The position numbers were made by a program, and so were the translations under genes. A DNA stretch of 47,485 nucleotides from an uncultured Lachnospiraceae bacterium (GTDB taxonomy: Bacteria; Bacillota; Clostridia; Lachnospirales; Lachnospiraceae), in the NCBI GenBank assembly GCA_947650155.1, contig CANSUS010000029.1, positions 1-47,485 of the forward strand. Direction: 5' to 3'. Below, one piece after another: positions 32,588 to 41,157 of the stretch (position 1 is the first letter of the stretch; each line of letters begins with the position of its first letter). Under the pieces are notes generated by a model, which had not been told where the DNA came from, ran no database searches, and saw only the letters and a program-made list of their open reading frames with translations.

Positions 32588-33970
32588 ATGGATATTATTC
32601 AAAGTATTACAACAGAAAACCGCTGTTATACAGCGGGGAAAAAAATAAACATAAAAGGACTTATGCTGCACAGCGTAGGATGCCCTCAGCCTTCAGCAGA
32701 AGTATTTGTAAAGCAGTTTAACAGTCCGCAGGCAAAGGTCAGCGTACATGCATTTATTGATGGGAAGACCGGTAAAGTATATCAGACTCTTCCGTGGGAA
32801 TATCGGGCATGGCATTGCGGCGGCGATGCAAATAACACGCACGTGGGAATAGAAATGTGCGAGCCTTCCTGCCTGCAATATACGGGAGGCGCGGCTTTTC
32901 ACTGTTCAGACAGGGAATCTGCCCTGGAAGTGGTGAAAAATACTTATCAGGCGGCGGTAGAATTATTTGCCTATTTATGCGGGGAATATCATCTAGATCC
33001 ACTGGCGGATCGGGTCATTATCAGTCATAAAGAAGGATACGACAGGGGAGTGGCTTCCGGGCATGGAGATCCGGACCATCTATGGACGGGCCTCCAATGC
33101 GGTTATACAATGGATGGCTTCCGTAAAGATGTTGCAGCGGCCATGAATGGTAATAGCGTCTGCGTATCGCCGGCAAAAACGTCCGCCCCTGCTCAGGAGG
33201 CTGAGGTGATATGCGAAACAGCTATTAAAGAAGGGGACATTGTGGTGCTTGGTAAAGATGCCGTGTATTATAGCGGAAAAGAAATTCCGGATTGGGTAAA
33301 AAACGGCAATTGGACCGTAAAATCATTAAGCGACGATCGTGCAGTATTGGGGAAAAACATAGAGGGAACTCATGAGATCAACAGTCCCGTACATGTAAAG
33401 TATCTGACAGTAGTGTCAGTGCATGGACAGCCACAGGCACAAATACCAGTACAAGTACAGACACAAAATTCTGAGACTGCGCAGTCTCAGACAAAGGTAC
33501 AGAGTCAGAAAGCAGAGCAGGAACCGGTATCAGGAGGCGAATTTACAATTTCTGACAGGGGTGTGGAGTTAATTGCAAAATACGAGGGCTGCAGACTGGA
33601 AGCATATAAATGTCCGGCAGGAGTCTGGACAATCGGTTATGGGCATACCGCTGATGTCAAAGAAGGGGACAGGCTTTCTTCCCAGGCAGAGGCAAAGGCG
33701 CTGTTTAAAGAAGATCTGAAGAAGTATGGCGGATATGTGAATAACTGTGTAAAAAAGGGGATTATCAATTTCCCGTTGACACAGAATCAGTTTGATGCGC
33801 TTACCAGTTTTTGCTATAACTGCGGAAACGGCAGTTTACAGAAACTTACTGAGGGAAGAGACGCCGCTGTTATTGCGGAAAAACTGCTTCAGTACAATAA
33901 AGGCGGCGGCAAAGTATTAGCGGGACTGGTAAAGCGCAGGGAAGAAGAGAGAGCATTGTTTTTAAGCTAA
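32588..33970 (+). CDS. Bifunctional endolysin: Amidase_2, SH3-like, GH24 lysozyme
   Basis: A 460-residue peptidoglycan hydrolase without a signal peptide. Residues about 20-175 are an N-acetylmuramoyl-L-alanine amidase of the PGRP fold, with zinc ligands likely H28, H147 and the Asp in HGDPDHLW. Residues about 210-275 look like a bacterial SH3 wall-binding module (EGDIVVLGKDAVYYSG). A Gln/Val/Thr-rich linker (about 280-312) leads to a GH24 lysozyme with the endolysin triad E333-x8-C342-x5-T348. Such two-headed enzymes are typical of phages, but no capsid, tail or holin gene is nearby. It follows the cyclase-like gene by 21 bases. Confidence 0.88.
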   Translation: MDIIQSITTENRCYTAGKKINIKGLMLHSVGCPQPSAEVFVKQFNSPQAKVSVHAFIDGKTGKVYQTLPWEYRAWHCGGDANNTHVGIEMCEPSCLQYTGGAAFHCSDRESALEVVKNTYQAAVELFAYLCGEYHLDPLADRVIISHKEGYDRGVASGHGDPDHLWTGLQCGYTMDGFRKDVAAAMNGNSVCVSPAKTSAPAQEAEVICETAIKEGDIVVLGKDAVYYSGKEIPDWVKNGNWTVKSLSDDRAVLGKNIEGTHEINSPVHVKYLTVVSVHGQPQAQIPVQVQTQNSETAQSQTKVQSQKAEQEPVSGGEFTISDRGVELIAKYEGCRLEAYKCPAGVWTIGYGHTADVKEGDRLSSQAEAKALFKEDLKKYGGYVNNCVKKGIINFPLTQNQFDALTSFCYNCGNGSLQKLTEGRDAAVIAEKLLQYNKGGGKVLAGLVKRREEERALFLS

Positions 33971-34014
33971 AAAAGAAATAATAGCTTTATGACCGGGGAA
34001 AGGAGAGATTACTC

Positions 34015-34881
34015 TTGAAGCAGGAACGGAATATCCAGAGTGAAGAACTGCAGGAAGGTGAAAACAGCGGGCAGAAAGCATATAAGGACAGTGAATTTAT
34101 TCTTTTGGATGATTTGGTTTATGCACCGTTACATGCACTGGCAAAGTCAAATTATCAGCTTAGGGCACAGGTGGTAGACGCAATAAAAAGTATGGGTACT
34201 GTCCGTCAGAAGGGACAGGAGGAAACCATTTCTCTGAATAATATAAATATTGCTTATGATCAAGTGCGGCAGGAGGGTGAAGAAGGATATAGCGTGGATA
34301 ACATTCAAATGCAGGTTCCGATCATGTCCATTGTCCCTATCACGAATTTAAATGTGGAAAAAGCAGAAATAGATTTTTCCACGGAAGTAAAGACGGAGAT
34401 AGGAGAGGAGGGGGACTGCTGGATTACGGCACGTATCTGCTCTCCGGAACAGCGGGAGAGTGATTTCCTGCCAAGGGTATCTTATAAGATGAAAATTAGT
34501 TCTTTGCCGGCGACAGAGGGGATTATGCGGCTGACAGATATTTTGAGTTCTAATCAGATTGCCCAGAAGACGGATACGACGCCTGTTGCGGTAGACGGAA
34601 ATTTAGGTTCACAAGAGCAAAAAGATATATGGCAGGAGACGACGAAGCTGAAAGCAAAAATTAAGAAGCTGAAACAGCTTTATCAGAAAATTTCCAACAT
34701 GATTACGGAACAGGAGCGATTGGAACAGATCAGCAAGGACAGCTTTGAGGAGAATACATATGAATTTGATAAAGATAAGTATCTGATGGCACAATCCAAT
34801 ATTACCAATCGAATTATGGAGTATCAGGAAAGGATCATGAACAGGGAAATTGAGTTTGGATTAAAAAAGGACTATGAGTAA
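34015..34881 (+). CDS. DUF2589 family protein
   Basis: A 288-residue soluble protein. The core (about 28-125) has the DUF2589 pattern: LLDDLVYAPLHALAKSNYQL, then VPIMSIVPITNLNVEKAEIDF. The C-terminal third is coiled coil (EQKDIWQETTKLKAKIKKLK onward). Function of the family is unknown. It starts at a TTG with AAGGAGAG seven bases upstream. It shares the core with the gene at 35133 but is clearly divergent, so the two probably form a hetero-oligomer. Confidence 0.75.
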   Translation: MKQERNIQSEELQEGENSGQKAYKDSEFILLDDLVYAPLHALAKSNYQLRAQVVDAIKSMGTVRQKGQEETISLNNINIAYDQVRQEGEEGYSVDNIQMQVPIMSIVPITNLNVEKAEIDFSTEVKTEIGEEGDCWITARICSPEQRESDFLPRVSYKMKISSLPATEGIMRLTDILSSNQIAQKTDTTPVAVDGNLGSQEQKDIWQETTKLKAKIKKLKQLYQKISNMITEQERLEQISKDSFEENTYEFDKDKYLMAQSNITNRIMEYQERIMNREIEFGLKKDYE

Positions 34882-34884
34882 TTT

Positions 34885-35178
34885 ATGTTTGGCAGAAAAA
34901 AAATAAAAAAGAAGCAGCGGGCAGAGCAGGAAAGAATACGGCAGACAGAACGAAAAAGAGAGATGGAAAACGATATCCGGCTTCATGAAAAAGAGCTGGC
35001 GGAGAATATGAATCTGCGTCTGATCTGCAGCATGGGGATTGAAAACACACTTTGGGTTGACAGTGTGACTGTGACAGAGCTTCTTTTTCCGGATCAAAGT
35101 AAAAATAAAAAGAAAAGAAAGAAGGGATTTTTATGTCGATTGCACAACAGTTTTCAGGCTTACCGATGGACAATTTAA
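34885..35178 (+). CDS. Small charged protein between the two DUF2589 genes
   Basis: A 97-residue ORF filling the 250-base gap between the DUF2589 genes. The N-terminal half is a very basic and acidic helix (KKIKKKQRAEQERIRQTERK), followed by MNLRLICSMGIENTLWVDSV. It overlaps the start of the next gene by 46 bases and has only a distant AAGGA. The last residues, read in the overlap, may not matter. I do not recognise a family. It could be a coupling or chaperone partner of the DUF2589 proteins. Confidence 0.5.
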   Translation: MFGRKKIKKKQRAEQERIRQTERKREMENDIRLHEKELAENMNLRLICSMGIENTLWVDSVTVTELLFPDQSKNKKKRKKGFLCRLHNSFQAYRWTI

Positions 35179-36359
35179 TAGGCGGGCCGCTGCGTGCAGC
35201 CGCGGATGCCAGTACACAGCTGGCAAATTCCACGGCGGATTTTATTAGCCGGGTAGGGTTTAATAACGATGGAAAAGCACGTACTGTAGCATTTGCTTAT
35301 CAGCAGCGTAGTGTAAACGAAGATGGTACAAGTAATTTAGATGAGATGAAAGTGGAGGTTCCCATTCTCGCTATTGTACCAATTCCGAACTTACAGATCG
35401 ATGAAGTGAACATACTTTTTGATATGGAAGTAAAGCAGAGTGAGAAAGAGGAAAGCTCTATGGATTTAAGCGCATCCGCACAGGCAAGTTTAAATTTAGG
35501 ACTTTTCAAAGTAAATGTCAGCGGCAGTGTCAGCGCACATCAGAGTAATACGAGAAGTTCTGATAATTCGGCTAAATATCATGTAGATGTGCGTGCAACC
35601 AATCATGGAACGCCGGAAGGTCTGGCGAGAGTGCTCGATATGATGGCGGCTAATGTGGCGCCGTCGCTTGTAGGCACCAGTATAAAGGATGCCAACGGAC
35701 AGGATCTGGCAGAATCAGCAAGGGTAAAATCCGAGCGTTTGAAAGCGCTTCGTCAGGAAATCAGCCAGATTGAAAACCGGCTTCGTGCAGCAACGGAAGG
35801 GCTTGATAATAATATTCGGCAGTTAAAAAAAGTTGCAGGATCGCAGCTGGGTATTTATCAAAGCGGAATCATTAAGCTTATCAATTCGCTTGAAGATGCG
35901 GATAAAAAACTGAAAGAAGCAAAAACGGATGCGGATAAAGAGGCTGCTATGGCATTAAAAGAGGAAAACAATAAGAAAGAAGCAGCGTATGGACAGGCTA
36001 TGGATGAAGTAAACCAAAGTTTTAACGCTTTTAACAGTCAGGTATCAGATTTCATCAAAATGATAGCGGACAGCGGAACAGAGCCGCAGGGAGTATCTGA
36101 AATGTTTGCATTAAAAGCGTTTGATCAAAAGGCGGGAGAAGCAGTTGATTATAAAGAGAATGAAAGCTATTATACGGCATTGGCTGCAGCACAGAAAAAC
36201 GCATTGGCATCCCAGCGAAATATTACGCAGATAGAGACAGAACTGTACGAAAAGAAAGCCGAGTACAGTGACGCTGTCGCTGGAAAGGCACCGGCAGCAC
36301 TGCCCGGAAAGACGGAGGATAAACCTGCGGTGCCAAAAACTAATCCGCCTAAATCATAA
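35133..36359 (+). CDS. DUF2589 family protein with long coiled coil
   Basis: A 408-residue protein. The N-terminal domain (about 12-115) is a textbook DUF2589: IGGPLRAAADASTQLANSTA, then VEVPILAIVPIPNLQIDEVN. A low-complexity Ser/Ala stretch (about 112-145) follows, then a second conserved strand region, and a long coiled coil from about 205 to 395 with Ala- and Lys-rich heptads. The C-terminus is a Pro/Lys tail. AAGGGA precedes the ATG. The shape suggests a fibre or scaffold component. Function unknown. Confidence 0.8.
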   Translation: MSIAQQFSGLPMDNLIGGPLRAAADASTQLANSTADFISRVGFNNDGKARTVAFAYQQRSVNEDGTSNLDEMKVEVPILAIVPIPNLQIDEVNILFDMEVKQSEKEESSMDLSASAQASLNLGLFKVNVSGSVSAHQSNTRSSDNSAKYHVDVRATNHGTPEGLARVLDMMAANVAPSLVGTSIKDANGQDLAESARVKSERLKALRQEISQIENRLRAATEGLDNNIRQLKKVAGSQLGIYQSGIIKLINSLEDADKKLKEAKTDADKEAAMALKEENNKKEAAYGQAMDEVNQSFNAFNSQVSDFIKMIADSGTEPQGVSEMFALKAFDQKAGEAVDYKENESYYTALAAAQKNALASQRNITQIETELYEKKAEYSDAVAGKAPAALPGKTEDKPAVPKTNPPKS

Positions 36360-36396
36360 GATAAACAGACGGGTTGCATAAAGATGGAGGATTGAT

Positions 36397-36666
36397 ATGG
36401 CTAGGGAGGATAAAACTGCCCTGACAGATATCCAATATATAAAGCTGGTTCCCATAGGAAGTGTCAATCCCAATAATCCCCTTTCGGATCAGTCAAGAGA
36501 TGATCAGGTAAAATTGTTGAACAAGTGTCTTAATGACTATCCGAAGGGGATTATTATAGGAAAAGACATAACCATCGGAAGATATCAGATCGGGGAACAT
36601 GAACTGAATATGGAAAAGATTACTTATCATGTGGGATTTTCCAGGAAACCATCGTGGGAGGAGTAA
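36397..36666 (+). CDS. Small protein of the DUF2589 operon, unknown
   Basis: An 89-residue soluble protein starting MAREDKTALTDIQYIKLVPI, with AGGAGGATTGAT-like spacing (GGAGG at 36386-36390) before the ATG. It is predicted mixed alpha/beta. I recognise no family. Its tight position between DUF2589 and STAS genes and good ribosome site make it a real gene; the C-terminal RKPSWEE ends 10 bases before the STAS ATG. Confidence 0.7.
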   Translation: MAREDKTALTDIQYIKLVPIGSVNPNNPLSDQSRDDQVKLLNKCLNDYPKGIIIGKDITIGRYQIGEHELNMEKITYHVGFSRKPSWEE

Positions 36667-36676
36667 AAGAAAAATT

Positions 36677-36991
36677 ATGGAAGAATTTAATATGGAAGTG
36701 GAACTGAATGAAGAACAGAGCAGGCTCTTTATGAAAATAGAGGGCAGGCTGGATACAAAAACAGCGCCTGAACTGGAAGAAAAAATAAATAAAATGATAG
36801 AACAGGTAAGCAGTATTTTTATGGACTTTACGGAATTAGAATATATTTCTTCCGCAGGTCTTCGGGTACTTCTCAGAACACATAAAGCAATGAAAGCGAA
36901 AAAAGGCAGTCTGGTCATTCGGGGTGCAAATGAGGAGGTGCGTGAAGTATTTACCATTACAGGATTTTCAGACATTTTACGACTGGAATAA
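36677..36991 (+). CDS. STAS-domain anti-sigma factor antagonist
   Basis: A 104-residue single STAS domain of the SpoIIAA/RsbV type. The segment KIEGRLDTKTAPELEEKI and the phosphorylation loop FTELEYISSAGLRVLL with the target Ser are intact. Unphosphorylated, such proteins bind an anti-sigma kinase and free its target. The phosphatase/kinase partner is very likely the protein at 38103. The start is uncertain: ATG 36677 is 13 bases from a GGAGGAG, while ATG 36692 has GGAAGA and matches the family N-terminus better. Confidence 0.88.
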   Translation: MEEFNMEVELNEEQSRLFMKIEGRLDTKTAPELEEKINKMIEQVSSIFMDFTELEYISSAGLRVLLRTHKAMKAKKGSLVIRGANEEVREVFTITGFSDILRLE

Positions 36992-37020
36992 CAATGTCCT
37001 AAACGGCGGCAAGTTTGGAA

Positions 37021-37038
37021 TGTCCGCAAAAGCGGACA
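37021..37038 (+). repeat. Intercistronic hairpin between STAS and GNAT-like genes
   Basis: TGTCCGC (37021-37027) and GCGGACA (37032-37038) form a perfect 7-bp stem with an AAAA loop and no T-run. It may stabilise upstream mRNA or slow translation into the next gene. Confidence 0.45.
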
Positions 37039-37055
37039 GATGGGAGTAAAGATAG

Positions 37056-38102
37056 ATGAAAAAGTTGATTGTAAAAAATAAAGAAGGGGAAGAACTTTCA
37101 CTGGTATTCAGAGAATACCGGGAAGGGGACGAGTATGGGATGATTGCCTGTATCAGGGACGAGTATGGGGATACCTACTTTAAAAGGGGATTTTATGAAC
37201 CGGAATATATAAGAAAGCAGTCACGTGAAGGTAAAATTATTTTTTTTGTAGCAGAGACAAAAGAAGATGGAATTGCCGGAATGATGATCTTGAAACGCTT
37301 TTATCCAGAGGAAACTATGTGTGAGATGGCTTCACAGATTTTCCGAAAAAAATATAGAGGTTATGGAATTGCAGTGCCCTTTATCAAATATGGCATGAAG
37401 ATGCTGCTGTCCGAAAATTACTCTGCGGCATACAGCCTTCCGGTTCTTTTTCACAGCGTTACACAGAGATTGTTGTATAGGGAGGGATTCAGAGCGGCAG
37501 GGTTTTTGCTGAATGTGTTTGATATGGATACAATAACGCATTCTTATCACAGAGACAGAAACGGAAAACATTCTTTAGGAATACAGATTATGGCGGTTAA
37601 AAAACGGGATGCAGGAGTATTGTGTCTGCCAGAAGAGCATTGGGAATTCTGCCAGAAAATATATGACAGTTTAGGAGTGGCCTGTAAAATTTCAGATGGC
37701 AAAAAAGGCGTACCGGAAAGGGAACGTTCAGACATAACATTTATGGAGGATAAAAGACAGAGCAGCATTGAGATTCGCATTCGCAGAATCGGAAGGGATC
37801 TCATATATAAAATTCAGCAGTTACATACTCTTTTTCCCTTGCGGGGAAAACAGACGGCGAATATTTTTTTAAACTGTAATGATGAATATGCGGCAGGCGC
37901 TTACAGGATGCTGAAGAGAATGGGATATTTTTTTACCGGAATAAAACCCCTTTGCAGTGAACAGGAGTACATGGTGCTGCATCATCCGGGAGAAGTAAAA
38001 ATATTCTTTGAAGAATATGTGCTGCATGATAATTTTGAAACGGTGATGCAATATGTGAAAACCTGCTATGAAGAGCGGCAGACAGAGGAGAAAAACAAAT
38101 AA
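37056..38102 (+). CDS. GNAT-like protein of the partner-switching operon
   Basis: A 348-residue protein. The N-terminal half is an acetyltransferase-like fold (FREYREGDEYGMIACIRDEYGD, KYRGYGIAVPFIKYGMKML). The C-terminal half is a second, degenerate alpha/beta region (IFLNCNDEYAAGAYRMLKRM) that could be a second GNAT unit. It lies between the STAS gene and the phosphatase gene, and its stop codon abuts the ATG of the latter, so the two are translationally coupled. Such GNAT proteins recur beside partner-switch genes in Clostridia in my experience, but a function is not known. The ATG is preceded by GGGAG. Confidence 0.65.
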   Translation: MKKLIVKNKEGEELSLVFREYREGDEYGMIACIRDEYGDTYFKRGFYEPEYIRKQSREGKIIFFVAETKEDGIAGMMILKRFYPEETMCEMASQIFRKKYRGYGIAVPFIKYGMKMLLSENYSAAYSLPVLFHSVTQRLLYREGFRAAGFLLNVFDMDTITHSYHRDRNGKHSLGIQIMAVKKRDAGVLCLPEEHWEFCQKIYDSLGVACKISDGKKGVPERERSDITFMEDKRQSSIEIRIRRIGRDLIYKIQQLHTLFPLRGKQTANIFLNCNDEYAAGAYRMLKRMGYFFTGIKPLCSEQEYMVLHHPGEVKIFFEEYVLHDNFETVMQYVKTCYEERQTEEKNK

Positions 38103-40745
38103 ATGAAAGAAAAGAAAAAGAAGAAAACAATAGTATATAAAGTAGCCGGTCTTCTTCTTGCAATGTTGTTTCTTGCCATGTTTTCAGTAGGAGGGATCAG
38201 TATTTACAGCTTATGTTATATGAAAGATGTCTCGGAAATTAATAATCGAAGACTGGGGCAGACGGCAGCTGATGGTGCAGAAAGAGCACTGGAGAAAATG
38301 GCAGGAGAGCAATTGCAGAATATTGTCGTGGAGAAGGCAGCTTTTATTGAAGAAAAATTCAGGGCAGTGGAGAGCTATGTGCTGGGAATTGCAGCGCAGG
38401 CGGCGGATATTTATGAGAATATGGATTCCTATCCTGACAGGGAAGTAGAGCTGCCAAAGCAGGATGTAAGGGAATTGTCAGTACAACTGCTTTCTTCAGA
38501 AGCGCTGGAAACACCTACGGAGGAGCAGAAAAAAGAAGTGTTAAAACTGGGAAATATCCAGGATCTGCTGATTCAGTATAATGCACACAGCGATATGGTT
38601 TCTTCAGATTATGTTGCGACAGAAAGCGGATGGATGATACAGGCGGATTATATTGCGCACAGCAAATACAGTGAAGACGGTCAAAGCGTCCTTCCTTATG
38701 AGGCCGCGGAACGTGAGTGGTACAGACGGGCGAAGGCTGTAAGTGAAGGTCAGATTGTTTATACGGATGTCATCAGGGATATTCATAAAGGGGGAGATGG
38801 CATTGTGTGTGCAACTCCCGTTTACTATGAAGGGGAAGTCGTTGCGGTCGCCGGAGCAGGCTCCTATTTGGATACCATTAATCAGGCTGTATTAAATACG
38901 ATTATTGGCGGAACGGGATATGCATTTCTTGTCAATGAAAAGGGACAGGTCATGGTATCACCAAAAACAGAAGGAGATACGGCCGCTTATGCAGAGGAAT
39001 CCGTGGATTTAAGAGTAAGTGAAAACGAAATATTAGCCAAAGCGGCAAAAAGTATGGTAGCGGGGGAATCGGGGTTTTTAGAATTAACTTTGGATGGCAG
39101 GCAGGTTTATCTTGCCTATACTCCATTAAAGAAACTGGGGTGGAGTTTTGCGGCAGTGATAGATGTGGAAGAAATCATTGCACCGGCAAAAGAAAGTCAG
39201 AAAATGATATTGGAATTGACTGAGGAAGTAGAAGGGGAACAAAATGCCGCAATACAAAGGATGCTTCTTTCTTTTGCATTGATGTTTGCAGCGGTTACAT
39301 TTGCGGCATGTATGGCGGGCGCTTTATTTTCCCGGAAACTTGCAAGACCGATTCAGCAGTTAACAAAAGAAGTAGCACAGATCGATGGAGGCAGTCTGGA
39401 TGGCAGAATACATATTTCAACAGGGGATGAGGTGGAAGATTTAGGAAATGCTTTTAATCATATGGCAGAGAAGGTACAGAAATACATTATGAATCTGGCA
39501 TCGGTAACAGCAGAAAAGGAGCGGATTCGTACAGAAATTGAAGTGGCGTCCAGATTACAGGCTGACATGCTGCCAAAGTCAGAAAATGCATTTGCAGACA
39601 GAAAAGAGTTTGACTTATATGCATCTATGACGCCGGCAAAAGGTGTGGGAGGAGATTTTTATGATTTCTTTTTACTGGACGAAGATCATTTGGCAATGGT
39701 GATGGCGGATGTATCGGGAAAAGGTGTCCCTGCAGCTTTGTTTATGGTGGTTTCCAGAACTCTGATTCGTAGTCATATCATGTCGGGCAGTCTGCTTATG
39801 CAGGCAGTGGAGGAAATCAATAACAGCCTGTGCAAAAATAATAAAAATGGTATGTTTGTCACAGCATGGATTGGAGTATTGACAATTTCCACAGGAGAGT
39901 TGGACTTTGTGAATGCGGGGCACTGCCGACCTTTAATCAGACATGCGGATGGATTTTGTGAATTTGAAACTTTCTTAAGCGGACTGGTGCTTGCGGGAAT
40001 GGAAGATGCAAAATACAGGCAGTCGCAGATCCATTTAAAGAAAGGAGACACCATACTTCTATATACGGACGGCGTGACAGAGGCAACCAGTGTAAAGAAG
40101 GAATTATATGGAGAAAAACGGTTAAGGCGGGCAGCAGGCATTCTCTTTACGCTGACACCCAAAGAGCTGCTTGGGAGGATATGGGAGGACGTAGACCGTT
40201 TTCAAAAAGATGCAGAACAGTTTGACGATATTACGATGCTGGCAGTTACCTATAATGGAAACGGACTGGAGGAAAAAAGCGGAAAGCCGGAAATGGAAAA
40301 TATTAGAGACTTTACCGATTTTGTTTCAGGCGTTTTAAAAGAGAACGGGGTTTCTGTAAAGACGGATACGAAGGTACAAATGGCTGTAGATGAAATATTT
40401 TCTAACATATGTTATTACAGCGGAGCCGGGGAAGTTACAGTGGGAGTCAGGGTAACCGGAAAAGAGAAAAAAGAAATTATGCTGTTTTTTGAGGATGACG
40501 GTATGGCATATAATCCTCTGGATAAATCTGATCCCGATGTGGAAGAACTTCTGGAAAACCGTAAAATAGGAGGACTTGGAATTTATCTGGTTAAAAAGAG
40601 AATGGACAGGGTTGAATATGAATATAAGGAGGGCAGAAACAGGCTGACAATTTATAAAGCGGATGTAGAAGAAAAGACAGAAAATATGGAAAAGAAAAAC
40701 GGGAGCATCCATAAAGGAGAGAGTTTGGATGAATGGAAAGACTAG
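38103..40745 (+). CDS. Cache-HAMP-PP2C phosphatase fused to an RsbW-like kinase domain
   Basis: An 880-residue membrane sensor. It has a helix at about 12-38, an extracytoplasmic dCache-like sensor (about 40-380), a second helix at about 386-410, HAMP (to about 465), a SpoIIE/RsbU PP2C domain (about 495-715) with metal ligands in GGDFYD, ADVSGKG, YTDGVTEA and DDITMLAV, and a C-terminal HATPase_c_2 domain with VDEIFSNICYYSG and GGLGIYLVKKRMD. It should dephosphorylate and perhaps rephosphorylate the STAS protein. The missing output, such as a sigma factor, is not in the window. It starts directly after the preceding stop codon. Confidence 0.9.
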   Translation: MKEKKKKKTIVYKVAGLLLAMLFLAMFSVGGISIYSLCYMKDVSEINNRRLGQTAADGAERALEKMAGEQLQNIVVEKAAFIEEKFRAVESYVLGIAAQAADIYENMDSYPDREVELPKQDVRELSVQLLSSEALETPTEEQKKEVLKLGNIQDLLIQYNAHSDMVSSDYVATESGWMIQADYIAHSKYSEDGQSVLPYEAAEREWYRRAKAVSEGQIVYTDVIRDIHKGGDGIVCATPVYYEGEVVAVAGAGSYLDTINQAVLNTIIGGTGYAFLVNEKGQVMVSPKTEGDTAAYAEESVDLRVSENEILAKAAKSMVAGESGFLELTLDGRQVYLAYTPLKKLGWSFAAVIDVEEIIAPAKESQKMILELTEEVEGEQNAAIQRMLLSFALMFAAVTFAACMAGALFSRKLARPIQQLTKEVAQIDGGSLDGRIHISTGDEVEDLGNAFNHMAEKVQKYIMNLASVTAEKERIRTEIEVASRLQADMLPKSENAFADRKEFDLYASMTPAKGVGGDFYDFFLLDEDHLAMVMADVSGKGVPAALFMVVSRTLIRSHIMSGSLLMQAVEEINNSLCKNNKNGMFVTAWIGVLTISTGELDFVNAGHCRPLIRHADGFCEFETFLSGLVLAGMEDAKYRQSQIHLKKGDTILLYTDGVTEATSVKKELYGEKRLRRAAGILFTLTPKELLGRIWEDVDRFQKDAEQFDDITMLAVTYNGNGLEEKSGKPEMENIRDFTDFVSGVLKENGVSVKTDTKVQMAVDEIFSNICYYSGAGEVTVGVRVTGKEKKEIMLFFEDDGMAYNPLDKSDPDVEELLENRKIGGLGIYLVKKRMDRVEYEYKEGRNRLTIYKADVEEKTENMEKKNGSIHKGESLDEWKD

Positions 40746-41127
40746 AGAAACTTTTATGGAAGAGGTGGCGGATGCAGCTGTGGCAGATTGGCGGGAACGG
40801 CATATCTGCCTGCCTTCTCTTGTGATAGCAGTTATTTTGAGTGGAAAAGGCAGGTTCTTTGAGGAAAAGTGCCTTATGGGAAAGGTAGTTCATTTATCAG
40901 TGCCTATCTTGATCCGGTCTCATAATGATTTTCTTGCGGCATGGAAAGGAGAGGGACAAAAGCAGCCTAACTGGGAAAAACTGCTGGGGCAGTGTTACTA
41001 TATTCTGGCAGTACAGTATTTACAGGATGCAGAGTATCCATATTGCATGGAGAAGGGGTATGAAGAGGAAATTGTAGGGACAATAGAAGAAAAGAAACTG
41101 ACAGTATTTGACATAGCAAAAAAATAA
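40729..41127 (+). CDS. Degenerate GH73-like (glucosaminidase) protein
   Basis: A 132-residue protein whose pattern follows FlgJ-type glucosaminidases: FMEEVADAAVADWRERHICL-PS-LVIAVIL-SG-KG at the N-terminus, the Trp/Tyr middle region, and the ending CMEKGYEEEIVGTIEEKKLTVFD, like the family's GYAtDpxYaxKIxxIIExYxLxxYD. The catalytic Glu of the usual LESGWG is missing (ILSGKG), so it is probably inactive and may only bind wall glycan. It overlaps the phosphatase gene by 17 bases and closes the operon. No signal peptide. Confidence 0.6.
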   Translation: MNGKTRETFMEEVADAAVADWRERHICLPSLVIAVILSGKGRFFEEKCLMGKVVHLSVPILIRSHNDFLAAWKGEGQKQPNWEKLLGQCYYILAVQYLQDAEYPYCMEKGYEEEIVGTIEEKKLTVFDIAKK

Positions 41128-41150
41128 AGGGGATCGTTTTCTGATCCCCT
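41128..41150 (-). terminator. Terminator of the ABC exporter operon, shared with the convergent operon
   Basis: AGGGGATC (41128-41135) and GATCCCCT (41143-41150) pair over 8 bp with a 7-base loop. On the minus strand it is followed by TTATTTTTTT, a strong intrinsic terminator; on the plus strand the tail is poor. Confidence 0.8.
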
Positions 41151-41157
41151 GAAAAAT

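Noticed and set aside
31631-41127. Prophage or tailocin remnant
   Set aside because: Only the endolysin is phage-like. No capsid, tail, portal, terminase, holin or integrase gene is visible.
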